Shown one piece after another: positions 35,090 through 45,725 of a stretch of 64,000 bases of DNA. How positions within the stretch are numbered: the stretch's first letter is position 1; each line of letters opens with the position of its first letter. The stretch is from Thereva unica (taxonomy: Eukaryota > Arthropoda > Insecta > Diptera > Therevidae). The notes under the pieces were generated by a model. That model was given only the letters and a program-made list of their open reading frames with translations. It was not told where the DNA came from and searched no databases. A program made the translations under genes and the position numbers. The stretch spans positions 87,305,975 to 87,369,974 of the forward strand of contig OX465285.1 in NCBI GenBank assembly GCA_949987705.1, given 5' to 3'.

Positions 35090-35800
35090 GTACAGGAGTT
35101 ATCGCAAGACTAACTAGGAACCTTAGATATCTTTATGCCCGATAAACTGCTTCGCAACCTCGTCACTAAAAAGGTAAAATCACAAACACGTTGATTTTGT
35201 GCTCGTAAGCTTGACTCCGCTTTAAACTCCAAGTAACTCTGGTCCAATCTTCGATCGTTGTGCATACATGTTGCTGCACCTTCTCCTGTTGATATCTATG
35301 AAGACCTTCTTCTTCTTCCCCTCCAGTTTACTCTATCTCTCGACCATTCTCAGGTATTCCGCATAGTACTGTCTGACTTATTGAAATACTGCTCTCCATT
35401 TGCTCCAACTGCATCGGTTTTGATGAAATCTCTCCACGCTTCCTTACCCCAATAATTTTGGATTTCATCACGCATGTTTTTAACTACTGCTTGACTTCTC
35501 CCCAAGTTCCCTTGTTGTGGATCCCTTCTCCTGCAGATATCTCAGTTTTCCGTCCCATTAGCATTCCTTCTTTCCTTGGTCAAGCACTATCATTTCTCTT
35601 CTTCTGCTACGCGGCTTTTCTCCTCTTTTCTATCCAGCCGTTTTCAATGTGTTCGTCACCACAATGCTACCTCCTCTATCCTACAGGTGCCTTCTGGTGT
35701 TCCACGAGGTTCAATTCTTGGTCCCCTACTATTTTCATTATATATCAATGATCTTGCTGGGCCCGAAAGTACAGCGGCCATTCGCCTGCTTTTTCCTACC
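35090..35800 (+). mobile_element. Jockey-like LINE RT relic
   Basis: Frames in sequence show the linker (SNLRSLCIHVAAPSPVDI near 35240), VFRPISIPSFLGQAL at about 35550 and SGVPRGSILGPLLFSLYIND at about 35695-35755. The last is RT block 4 to 5, with the conserved GxPRGSxLGPLLF motif. The catalytic ADD that should follow is not readable. Stops and frame changes show decay. The sequence is of the same broad group as the copies at 55805 and 57450. Confidence 0.8.
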
Positions 35801-35807
35801 CTTGATC

Positions 35808-36245
35808 TGTTCGGAAGGAGTTTTCGAAAGCGGGCTCGAGTATGCTCCGTGGGTTCCTCAATTCTCCTCCAGTCTTCCTTGCCTTGGCTTTTTAATGAGC
35901 CCAGAATCTTAGGGCTGAACGACGGCATTGTAGCCCTGCTTGTTGTCCCAGTAGGGTGGTAATTGCAATTCCACCTCCAATTTTTTTAATTTCTGGGGTC
36001 CCTGCTCCTCTGGATGATGGGAATGTTTCCCTCGGTTAAATGGGAACTGGTGCTGCCAATTTTCTGGCAGATCCAAAAAGTTTGGGCAGAAAGGCGACTG
36101 CCCAGGTCTGCCTTTGTGTATCCGGGTTCCTTGATTCCGACCTGAATTTGTTATGTAGTGAAGGAGTTCACGAAAGCGGGTTCGGGTGTGCCTGTGGGTC
36201 ATCGGATTCTACTTCGCCTCTCCTTGCCTTAGCCCTCTCCAGATT
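35808..36245. repeat. Diverged direct repeat, spacing about 346 bp
   Basis: A block of about 85 bp starting GGAAGGAGTTTTCGAAAGCG near 35813 recurs starting GAAGGAGTTCACGAAAGCGG near 36161. Both continue through GGGTTCGGG/GGCTCGAG-type, TGTGGG/CGTGGG and CCTTGCCTT. The two copies probably result from an old local duplication. No gene is seen. Confidence 0.6.
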
Positions 36246-36803
36246 AATTGGTTTACAAAAGCCCCATGGAAGGAAGGGCAAAGACTCCATATCAATAGGC
36301 ACTATATAATTGGGTGCACCCGGTCCCCAGAGGACATTGTTAAACGACAGTGCAAAACCTGCCCACTGTCATGCAGCTATGTAGGCCCCATCATATTAGC
36401 CCATTCCTTTTACGAAACCTTCCAGTGGCCACTTCCACCAGTCCGATATAGTTATGGCAAGTGCGTATTGTTCCCCTATTTCGTGGATACTTTTACATCT
36501 TAAATATATAAGACCGATACATGAGATGGCCTGAAGCATGCCCAAATTCGAGGCATATCAGTGGCAAGTATAGCAACAGAGCTCCGAGAACGGTGACTTC
36601 CTCAGTTGTGGTCTAGGATGTGAGCTTTATTCGGGAAGAGAACCTGGCGGTGAGCATGGAGTGAGCACACTTTGTGAAACTAGTTTAACTTCGCTGGGTT
36701 GGGTTAGTGTGTAGGTTTCCATGCAGGGGAGTCTTTGGTGTCAGTCTATCGCCTAAAAGAGTACTTCTCTGCTCTAAATGCTCGGTCACTTCACACTTGA
36801 TTT
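36246..36803. other. No gene recognised
   Basis: Mixed sequence with an interrupted plus-strand frame to about 36503 and no recognisable domain. It could be retroelement 3' sequence. Confidence 0.35.
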
Positions 36804-37174
36804 CCCGAGTAAAGATAACAAAAGATCTTACAACGGGCGAACACCGGGCGTTATTGATATGTAGTCCTTAGCCAGGTGCCGGACATCAGAAGAATTTTCG
36901 CAGGCCTGTGCGGCCGTACACTACACACACACACCAACGAGTTATTCCCCAGTTGGTTTTTTACATAACGAACATGTTAAGTACTTGGCCTTTTTATGAC
37001 CATTGCCCGTGTGCACAGCTGAGAACTCCTCCATTTAAATATTTCTCTTAAGTTTGGCCATCCTGGGCTCGCTTTAAAAATAACTAAAAACTCGACGGTA
37101 TCCTATGCCCATTAAAAAGCCAAGTGGCCGGTGTTCGCCCGTTGTAAGGTTTATTTTTTTTATTTTTACTCGGG
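36804..37174. repeat. CCCGAG-terminal MITE, best-preserved copy
   Basis: The left end CCCGAGTAAAGATAACAAAA and right end (reversed) CCCGAGTAAAAATAAAAAAA form long inverted termini. They continue through TTACAACGGGCGAACACCGG on both sides, about 44 bp in all. A CA run (36925-36932) and AT-rich filler lie between. It is 371 bp with no frame. Flanks TTGATTT and TTCATCT give no clear target duplication, so the superfamily stays open. Confidence 0.85.
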
Positions 37175-39289
37175 TTCATCTTGTTTATTATCTTGCTGAT
37201 GACAAAACTTCGCCTCCAGATATAGAATTCTCTGTATAAAAAACTTCTGGTTTTCGAAAGATAAATCCGAAAATATACACCAAACACCAGAATCCTTACC
37301 GACACTTCGCATCAGCAATGACTTAAGCTATAAAAGACATTTATAAGGACAGTCGACAAATTCAAATTGATTCCATTGGTAGTAATAACGATACGAACGT
37401 TCTCGATATGCATAAATGCCATCAAAATTCTCTTTAAATTTTTTTTATTTAAATTCTGACACAAAATTACATCTCGTATTTCTTTTTCAAAATATAATAA
37501 AAACATAACTCACTCTTCGTTGAAAAAAAAACACAGTATGCCCAACTGTATTTCATCACGTTCAACCTCCTCAGCACTCATCTTTTGAAGTAAACTGACG
37601 TTAAATCAAAAAAATAAAAATAAAAAACGAAGAAAAATCAGAAAAGCCCGTTTCGCCTTTCCGCTGATTTTTGCGCAGAGCCGGCGAGAGTGATGTGATT
37701 TCACACAAATTAACAATTTAATTGATCTCTCACCGTAAATACCCGTATTCACATCCAGGCAAAGAACCACCAAAACTGTCCGTTAAAGAGCTAAAGAGCC
37801 CACCAAAAACAGAACTTTTCTGTCTGCATCTTGTCGAACAGCACCTCAACATCGGGCAACATGTGTCAAATTATGCATTCCCATGTTTCTCAGTCGTTCT
37901 GTCATTTTCCTTATATACAATATACATATGTATATAAATATATATATGTTTCCCTACCTTCCTTTTTTTTCGACAACATACTTTTTTTCACCTGCATATT
38001 CATCACTCATCGGCTGGCAGTTAGTACCACGTTTGAGGGATAGAGGGCGCGCGGGTGCACTACTAATCCCGAAGTAACAAACTAAGTCTGGAGAGTTCAT
38101 TTTTCGCAATTATCCAATCCAATTGGCCATTTTTGGGATGCAGCGCTGAGTGTGTTGCAAAACTGCGCGAATTTTTTCCAACGTGCATATGGTCTTAAGA
38201 GTAGCATCTCGACCAGGACTGTGCAATCTGCGCGCGCACAGGTATATTATATTGGCGGCGCTGTTGAACCATTGGCATCCAGACCAATAAATTATCTAAC
38301 AGTAGTGCAACAAGCGAATTTAATTTCATAATTGTTGCCCATTCGATCGGACACTGGTCTGTTCGATATATAAAAGAGAAAACCAGAAGCGTTTTGTCAC
38401 AATGATTACTTCTGGACATGTTTTCACCTATGTAGGGTAGGTAGTCGCGCCTGGTGGCAGATATAAGTACCTCTACCTATGCCCGACGGACGATCTATAG
38501 CTGAATATACTGTGCACGATCGTTTAGGTATATATCTCTCTCAGACTGTGACTCGGATATAGTACGTAAGACCTCTTTTCCATTATGGCATAAAAGTGAG
38601 AAGAAATCGATTCGATTTATTCATTTATTTTCATTTTATTCGATGCTTTTATGGAATCATGATCGACAGTTTAATTGATTGATTTATAAAAGTGAACTTT
38701 CATTCATGCTGCGCGAGATCGGCTGGCCGTTTTCCTTGTGCGGCGCGGCAGATAGATCGGTCGGTTCGCGCGGTATTTTTACTAAGTATTTAGTTGGGAT
38801 ATGGATTGGTCAATAAGGTGAATTTTTGTAGAACTTTTATGTTTTTGAGCACTTCTTCATTTGGGTGCTGGTTGAAATGCTGTTTTCAATGAATCATCAG
38901 AGATGGATGTTTGCATCATACTGTACGATCGGTAGTATAGGTGTATGGATCTGAGTGCGATGTGCGCAAAGCTGGATATATTAGTTAGTTAGTAAAAACT
39001 AAAGGAAAGTGAAGACTATAGCTCATATTTAATAATTACTGTAAATGGTTTTATTATTCAATAAATAGTGCAATATCGAGCTCCAGTTGAAAACGTAGTA
39101 GAGAGAATTATAAACATCTAGTAGTGACAATACGTGACTATATTATAATCCATCATTATTGCGACAGAACAGATGACTTCGATATTCAAACGGCTAACGG
39201 TTTCCTAGATTATGCTTGGCCTTCGAGTTGGCCTCGTGAGCTTCAACATGTATTTCTAATATAGGCAGGCTACCTATGTTATTTTTTTT
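37175..39289. other. No gene confirmed; contains promoter-like block
   Basis: AT-rich to about 38000. From 38200 to 38790 there is less repeat-like, GC-richer sequence with several CGATCG/GATCGG strings and a TATA-like element (listed separately). No coding frame is convincing. Confidence 0.4.
38367..38402 (+). promoter_or_regulatory. Possible core promoter (TATA plus initiator-like site)
   Basis: TATATAAAAG at 38367-38376 is a textbook TATA box, and GTCACA follows with its A at 38399, 32 bases from the TATA start. That spacing fits insect Pol II promoters. No transcript or coding start is visible downstream, and such strings arise by chance in AT-rich DNA. Confidence 0.2.
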
Positions 39290-39497
39290 TGTCAATTTCA
39301 ATGCACCCAAAACAGGCACGGAATGCCTAAGTAAAAATTTCACTTTTCCAACTGCAGCCTGCTACACGCATGTATCTGTAAAAGACGCACCGAGTGGTCT
39401 AAACGAGGCACGGTACGTTCACATTTTTTCAAGACTAAAGGAAGCAAAATTGGGGCTTTTTAAAAATTAGATAGGGCAACGAAAACGGGCAATTATC
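39290..39497 (+). repeat. Repeat unit upstream of 5S-derived copy B
   Basis: It shares ordered words with 49900-50088: CCTAAGTAAAA-TTC, ACTTTTCCAA, AAAAGA-GCA, ACCAAAACTGGAGC against CAAAATTGGGGC, and CAACGAAAACGGG against GAAGCAAACGGGG. In both cases it sits immediately before a 5S-derived segment in the same orientation, so it may belong to the same element. Noncoding. Confidence 0.6.
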
Positions 39498-39632
39498 TTG
39501 GTGATCATAAAGAGTGCTGTTAGCATACTCAATAGACCGGTTCTCGTTCGATTGTGCAGGTCAAGCAGCATTAGACGTGGTTCGTACATAGTGGGGGACC
39601 GCTTGATAAAACGACACTCGCGTTTGGAATGG
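39498..39632 (+). repeat. 5S rRNA-derived dispersed sequence, copy B
   Basis: This is the most complete copy. GGTTCTCGTTCGATTGTGCA, then GGTCAAGCAGCATTAGACGT and GGTTCGTACATAGTGGGGGA, then CCGCTTG follow insect 5S rRNA closely (GGTTCTCGTCCGATC, AAGCAGCGTCGG, GGTTAGTACTTAGATGGGGGACCGCTTG). The 5' part GTGATCATAAAGAGTGCTG and the 3' part GACACTCGCGTTTGG also correspond loosely. An insertion of about 12 nt and scattered changes show it is not a working 5S gene. Confidence 0.85.
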
Positions 39633-39639
39633 TCTATAC

Positions 39640-40260
39640 CAGTGTTATTCAAAATATGGAATGCGTACTCGCAGAGTTACGCGGAGAGTTACGCTTTGGA
39701 TACGCTAAGTGCAACAAGCAGTTTACTTCTTTTCGATTAAAAATATGGAAAAATAATAAAAAGAACTTCGTTATTTGTTAGTAGTTTCGCGTTAGGCTTT
39801 GATTCTGTGCATACCTCCACCCAGACAACAGTGTCACGCAAAACACTTTGCATCAATTGTTTAGAAAATCTGACAAATGAAAGTATGAAACTTGCCAACT
39901 TAAGGCGCCATTTTGAAACAAACCACATCCAGTGCAAACATAACTCCATCGATTTTTTTAAAACAACTTGAGGATTTCAATCAGTATCGAAAAGTAATGC
40001 GGGGTTTGACAGGAGGTGCAAATAAAAAAATCCTAGAAATTTCGTCTCGTTTGTGGCTTTTAGTTGCGAAATGGAGTGCAGCGGAGATGATTGGCGAGAT
40101 AGAGCGAAACCAACTGTTGACCGCGTTCCGGTTTCAAATATACCTGGTATCGGCTTCGACGTCGTTAAGCAAGTTATTGATAACTCGAGGGCTTCTACCA
40201 AAACTAACGGCGGGTTGTCTGTCTTTTTTCTTTACTCTGCCCATATTTGTACAAATTTAT
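39640..40260 (+). mobile_element. hAT transposase relic, ZBED5-like with zinc finger
   Basis: A hAT-like terminus CAGTGTTATTCAAAATATGG starts at 39640. About 210 bp later the frame gives LCINCLENLTNESMKL and LRRHFETNHIQ, a C-x2-C...H-x4-H finger like the BED-type finger of ZBED5/Buster transposases, followed by SIDFFKT and a stop. Past a frame change, VAFSCEMECSGDDWRDRAKP matches the region after the finger. The catalytic domain is missing and no right terminus was found. It is a truncated fossil. The terminus resembles that of the hAT MITE at 56923-57256. Confidence 0.75.
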
Positions 40261-43119
40261 TCAAAAAAAATTACTAAAAAAGTTAAATTTACAACTTCAG
40301 TAACACTCTTACTCTTAAGAGAAATGTTTGTAAACTGGTGAGGTAAAACGTTTGTTCCATTTCTTAGAAAAAAATGATTTCTTAGAAAAATTAGTATAAG
40401 TTGGTAACCAAATCAACAATATCTCAAAAAATCAACCCGGAATTCTACAAAAATAATTTCAATGAGGTCAGTATACTCCACCTTAGCTGCTTCCCCTTTC
40501 TCTACCTGAGGTCAAACTTTTGTCGGCAGTGTATTTCAATTACTAAAGTATTTGCATTTTTTGATGAGGGGTAGTCAGCGTTACGAGGGCGTTAGTACAA
40601 GTACAAAGATGTCGTAAGCTTAGGAGACACTGGTCTATGCCGATGCGGGTGAATTTATAGATGTTTATGCCAGCAACATGAGCGTATAGACGTGCGGAGT
40701 AAGACAAGTTGTTTTTGATTTTCTTTACTCTTGCAAAATACCACCACGGGTGTGCCGACTTTCATTCTAAAGTGATTCTTCATTCGCATGTAACCTTATT
40801 CGTTTACGACCTAGAAGCATACCACACATCATATTTCAAGAGCTACATATATCTGCTTCAGTAGCTCCGGAATTTACACAATACTCTTTATACCAGCCTT
40901 TCAAAATCGAGCCCTCACTGATGCGTGATGATGCGCCATGTTAACGTCACGTTTAAGGGGAGACAAAGACGGAACCTACTACTTAAGCAGCGAGCACTCG
41001 TTGCCTAACTGGTTCCACAAGTCTGCTGTCTGCGCCCTATACAGTTTTGATTCCCAGCGCGAAATTGAGTGGGCGAGCGTGGGTGATTTTTCCAGAGCAG
41101 TCCCCTAACTAAATTCTAACTACTTCCAAAGCTGCTTGACCTCCGAATCGAGCGTGAGCCGGTCTATAGAGCGTGCTAAGGTCACCCTTTATGCTCCTGA
41201 ATATAATCGCCTATTTTCTTCGTTCTATCAATTTTATCAAAACTCCAGTAATGCTTCCTTGGAAGCATATTTAACAGCGCTCAAAATAAGCTCCCCTGAG
41301 CAGTGCTCCTTATTTTTCCTACCGGCTTTTAAGTCGTAATTCAGTAATACCTGCGCTCCAAGATCTCTTTTAGGATCAAATTAACCCCTTTTTCTTAAAT
41401 TATGGTGATATAAATTGCTTAGAAGTTATGGGCCTTGTGTGGTCTTCTGATGCTGTTCTAGTTCTCATTCGAGATTGCTCTCTACGGTTTACTTTACCTC
41501 TTTGTATGGCGAAAAAACGTGGTAAGCAGTGTTCTGTTATGTAAAAATATTTCCAATGTTTTTGAAAGTTTCCACCAGGATTAAATTCTTTGGAAAATAT
41601 AACAGCATCGAAGAATTACTTTATAGTCTCCATCTCCAGGAAGAGATCTTTCATTCATGTAATAACACCCTTACCGAACCATGATTATTCCAATTTTGAA
41701 TGGTAATAAAAATCCTACCTGACCAAACATTTTTGCCAGGAAATCTCAATATTATAAAACAAAGGTTTAATTCTCCGCTCACCTTTCACTGGAGGAAACA
41801 TTAAGAAAATTCTTGACGATCTTTAGAAAATTCCACGTAAATTACTCAAGAAAATCAACAAAACCAAATGAGGGGGGAAAAACTCGGACTGACTGGATAC
41901 ATTCATTCGCGGCTTAATCGATCAAGTCCAACACTTATAAGCATATAATGGCGGCGTGAAACAAGGCGACTCGAGAGACGGACAAGATCGTTGAACCTGG
42001 TTTGTTAAAACGGATTTTGAATCATCGTTTCATCAGATTAATTTCCTCCATCAAAATTACCGCCGCGTCCATTCAATTCTACACAGAACAGCGCAGAACA
42101 ACATATCAACAACGCAGCAACAGCAGAAAAAAAAATATGAAATTTTCAATCAAATCAATTTCCTGATAACCACTCAAACTTAGCCCGTTGCGCCTGCGCA
42201 CCAGGATCGCTATCAGCTCTTAAAAGGAGGCAAACTGCACTCGAGGAGTAAATGCTAAAAACGTCATCACGTCCACCTCTACATATCGCTATCCCGCATT
42301 ATGCCCGCGAGTATATTATTATATTTATTTTATATAAATTGACCTCCATAAGCAATTATGTCGTATCTTTGTGCATTATTTTTTTCGCGTTGCTTTTATT
42401 TTGGATTTTGATAATAATGCACTCCTCCCCACCGCCAAACCAAAGGCTGCTCAATCACTGATTTGTGTAGGCACAGTAGGCGCATCCCCTTCGATCTGAA
42501 GCGCAACCTTTTTTCGCTATCAGGTTTTATGATGATGGTGATCAAATGTGAATCAATGTGGCTTAAAGTGTGTGCACACACAGATCCGGCTAGAGAGAAT
42601 GAGGAAAATGCACCGAGCGCGAAAGTGCAAGATGCATTCCGAGTCAATCTCGGCAAAATTATTACAAAAATTTTATCTGGAAAATTGTGTGCTTGTTTTA
42701 GATATTTCGCCTTTCTTTGCCTCTCTGTCTATCTCTCTTTTGCATCCTTTCTCTTTCGCATTTTTAATCGATTCTAGATCATCGGAGCAATTTATCTAAA
42801 ATTACGGACTATTATGGATAGTTGCGAAGATATCGATTTTGATTAAAATTTAACCTAGGCGCATTCTTATCAGTTGTTGGAATGTTTTAAGGATATTAAA
42901 TTTTCTCTGGAACAGTTCCAAGTCCATTGGATGTATGTACTTTATTACAGGAATTAGCTGGTGGTTACTAGGTATAAGATCTATGAGGTAGAACATATTA
43001 TCAGAATTTTCCAGTTGTTAAAATGTATCCAATAGTGATTCTGGTAATGATACATGTAGTTCCAGAAACAAGACCAGTCTAACAAGACCAGCCAGCTACC
43101 GTGAAGTAGAAAGAGAGAC
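40261..43119. other. No gene recognised
   Basis: Unique-looking AT-rich sequence. Short open frames at 41136-41339 and 42396-42777 show no domain. A block of pyrimidine-rich sequence encodes only low-complexity strings. Confidence 0.45.
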
Positions 43120-43195
43120 GGACATAAGAAGGTTTGTTCTGCCATCAGCATTGATTAAAAATGAGTTTCTTTACATAGTCCAAAAATTTTACGCT

Positions 43196-43394
43196 TACCC
43201 CGAATTCTAAAAGCAGTCACAAGTCACAGCGTAATCACAAGTCTGTGGCGAGACTTAACTTGAAGGCCTATACTAAATGAAAAGTAAATTAGAAGCGAAG
43301 TAGAACTTAATTAGACGTAAGGTCTCTCAACATTGGCATAGAAACCAAAAATAAGGAGGTTGCCAAAGCTTGGTCACAATTTTAGAATAGGGAG
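43196..43394 (-). repeat. TCACAAGTCAC-family MITE, internally deleted copy
   Basis: The left edge CCGAATTCTAAAAGCAGTCA and the right edge (reversed) CCCTATTCTAAAATTGTGAC are inverted. The left part matches the reversed 3' end of the 61765-62272 copy (CAATCACAAGT, TTAACTTGAAG), and the right edge matches the 5' end. About 300 bp of the middle is missing, so both ends survive in a 199-bp element. Confidence 0.75.
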
Positions 43395-43399
43395 GGAAT

Positions 43400-43612
43400 G
43401 TTCTTGTCCATTTTTCTTCTTTAAAGGCTCTACAACCGGGATCCGGTCCTGGCCTCTTGCAAGAAATGTGTCGTTCACTGCAAAAACGGGGGAATTCCAC
43501 ACTCCATAACACTAGACCGACCGCCCGCTTTGGACTCACATTCCGTCACACCCCCTGGAGGATTTGAACGATAACCTTAGACCGACTGCCCAACCCGTGT
43601 ATAAGTACGGTG
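43400..43612 (-). repeat. Possible tRNA-like SINE
   Basis: On the minus strand GGGCAGTCGGTCTAAGG is followed by a B-box-like ATCGTTCAAATCCTCC and then a GGGGGTGTG segment. Downstream on this strand is an element-like body with GGCCAGGACCGGATCCCGGT. A second CGGTCGGTCTA string occurs inside at about 43515. A proper cloverleaf does not form. The call rests on the B box and general layout only. Confidence 0.4.
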
Positions 43613-43984
43613 CATGGTCGCACACACGGTGCTGGTCATAGATAAGGCAATAAGAATTTGGTCATTGTGAGTACCTGGTTTGCATATAAGGATATCTGTA
43701 ACTTTACCTAGGTCTCGCTTACTGGAGCCACTCAAAACCGTATATACTACATCATGGCTATCTCCTCGGTCCGATCTGGAGCCGGACGTATCCATGTACC
43801 AACTGCGATTTAAGTCACTATCTTGTTTATATGGTGACGGAAGATCGTATTACAACTCGTGAATGTTTGGTATTCGCGAATGAGGCGCCCGATAAAACTG
43901 AACCATACGAGACTGCTTCGGCCATGCATTAAGGCTTACTGTTAGAAAACTTGTGCCCAGGTGTAGACCATCTTCATCATCTGA

Positions 43985-44095
43985 CCAGCAAGTCGGAGTT
44001 AGTAACAGAATCACTACAAACAGCTTGGAAACAAATATCTGGGGTAATGCAAGGCTGCATTTAGTTACCACTGCTATTCTTTACAGTATGTGATA
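43985..44095 (+). mobile_element. LINE reverse-transcriptase scrap
   Basis: The plus frame reads SLQTAWKQISGVMQGCI, a stop, then LPLLFFTVCDNGVRKG. This resembles the GVxQGCxLSPxLF block of non-LTR reverse transcriptases. Only about 35 residues can be recognised, so the clade cannot be given. Confidence 0.45.
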
Positions 44096-44424
44096 ATGGA
44101 GTTCGAAAGGGCTAGACAGCGAGCAAGTCTTTTATTACTGAATAAAATATTGCCGTGCAAGCAAGAATAGCAGTATAGCAATAAAATTTGTCAAAGTTGC
44201 TACATTCTTACGGCGATTCAATGGTGCAGAAGGTATACAGTTGAATCGGATTTACACGAGACAGTATTTAACATTTATCCCTTACACTGAGGCCTCAATT
44301 TTTTAAAATGTCCCGGTTCAAAAATAATGTACCATCTAATACCATCTAACCTAACTACCTTGATTTAATATCTAGAAACAACTCTCAATCCAATATATTT
44401 ATTATCAAGTATCAATAAATTGGG

Positions 44425-44530
44425 AAGTTAAAAAAATAGGCTTACAGCGGGCGAACGCTGGCCGCTTGGGTTTTTAAGGGGGATATGATGGCCGTAGAAT
44501 TTTTAGCCATTTTTAATGGAAGCACATACA
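44425..44530. repeat. One end of the CCCGAG-family MITE (terminus lost)
   Basis: The words GGCTTACAGCGGGCGAACGC, GGCCGCTTGGGTTTTT, ATATGATGGCCGTAGAATTT and TTTTTAATGGAA match, in order, the copies at 30065 and 50. The CCCGAG terminus has been altered to GGGAAG, or truncated. Confidence 0.7.
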
Positions 44531-45641
44531 GTGCGTGCCGTTTTACAATTAGGCCAGTGAGATATTCTGAATACTCGATTGGATTTTCATTGGAAAGGAT
44601 GGAAATTGAATTGGGCAGTCTCAGATTCTGGCTATAGACGAGCCCTGCTGCTGGGCATTGCAAGTCGTTTTAATTGCAGTGGTAAGACGAAGAGCCAGAC
44701 TAAATTCCAATGCGCAGAGTTGTCCTTGCCAATAAGGGAGGTGTTTAAGTTTTCCTATGGTTGGTAGGAGGTTTTCCTGATTCGTTAGGTGCCGATTTAG
44801 TCTGGCAACTTAATGAAAAGTATCAACTAGAATTGCGTCACTTGACTTTTAAATCGGCAGCGCTTTTTTCTGGTATTTTATTAAGAAACTATAATGTACT
44901 GATTGTGTCAACAAAACAAAATTATTCACCATCGCCATCTCTGTATAATAACGTAAGGCATCCTTGGCGAAAAAATTCGACACCAATTTAAAATGAGATC
45001 TGTTACGCCTCTTTAGTACTTTGAATCTACCGCCTTGTCGTGATTGATCCAATTTCATAAAATAAATTTCAACTTCGTTAATTACTTAAGATTTAATGCT
45101 AAATAAATATCAAAATTTAACATTACTGGTCTTTATTACCTATAAATCGCACACAGTGCAACTAGTTTACGCATCTACAGTACTTACCTCTTTTAAAACG
45201 AAACGCAACATTATTCCAGATGCATAAACCGACCAATAATTTAAATTTCTTCATAACATAGCTGCACCGTTTTTGCGCACAGCACACACCGACTTCGAAC
45301 GAACTGACCTCGTTCAAAAAACACATTCAATAAAATTTATTGTAATTATTTCCCTCATTTCCCAATATAATTTGTATCACAAAATTTATTTACAATCACA
45401 ATCCGATAAATTTCGTATTGAACACGCCAAAGCTAATTCGAAAAACCGTATTTATTCTTAATCTATTTGCTAAATCCCTGCTTCCATCAAAAGTGGTTTT
45501 ACTAATACATGGGTTAAGGAATCGAGGACATTTTTACACAAAATGGGAGAAGAACCACCCAACACAAAATGGACAAATAAAAATGTTAATTTTCCCACAA
45601 TCTGTTGGGCAATAAAATTTATAATTAACGAAAATTATTAC
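44531..45641. other. No gene recognised
   Basis: AT-rich sequence with short interrupted frames that show no domain. Confidence 0.45.
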
Positions 45642-45725
45642 CAAAAGCCGGCAGTTGACACAAAAATACCGATCCTCAAGGTGGATAACTAATCCCCGCG
45701 GATCGTCGGGGGCATAATCCGCCAT
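45642..45725 (-). CDS. Candidate short coding exon, unknown product
   Basis: A minus-strand ATG at 45725 opens 28 codons of non-repetitive, mixed-composition protein starting MADYAPDDPRG and ending CVNCRLL. It is immediately followed by a donor-like GGTAAT at 45642-45637, and the reading frame then becomes AT-rich. The length is an exact multiple of three. The local GC content drops at the donor, as expected at an exon-intron border. Upstream, another donor-like CCCAGgtaaga lies on the same strand near 45862. I do not recognise the protein and see no continuation exon, so this could be chance. Confidence 0.22.

Noticed and set aside
36804..37174. Long terminal repeats of an LTR retrotransposon
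   Set aside because: The ends are inverted, not direct, and there is no TG...CA pair or primer-binding site.
39498..39632. A functional 5S rRNA gene
   Set aside because: Many substitutions and an insertion near the 5' part; dispersed and truncated relatives show it is a derived repeat.
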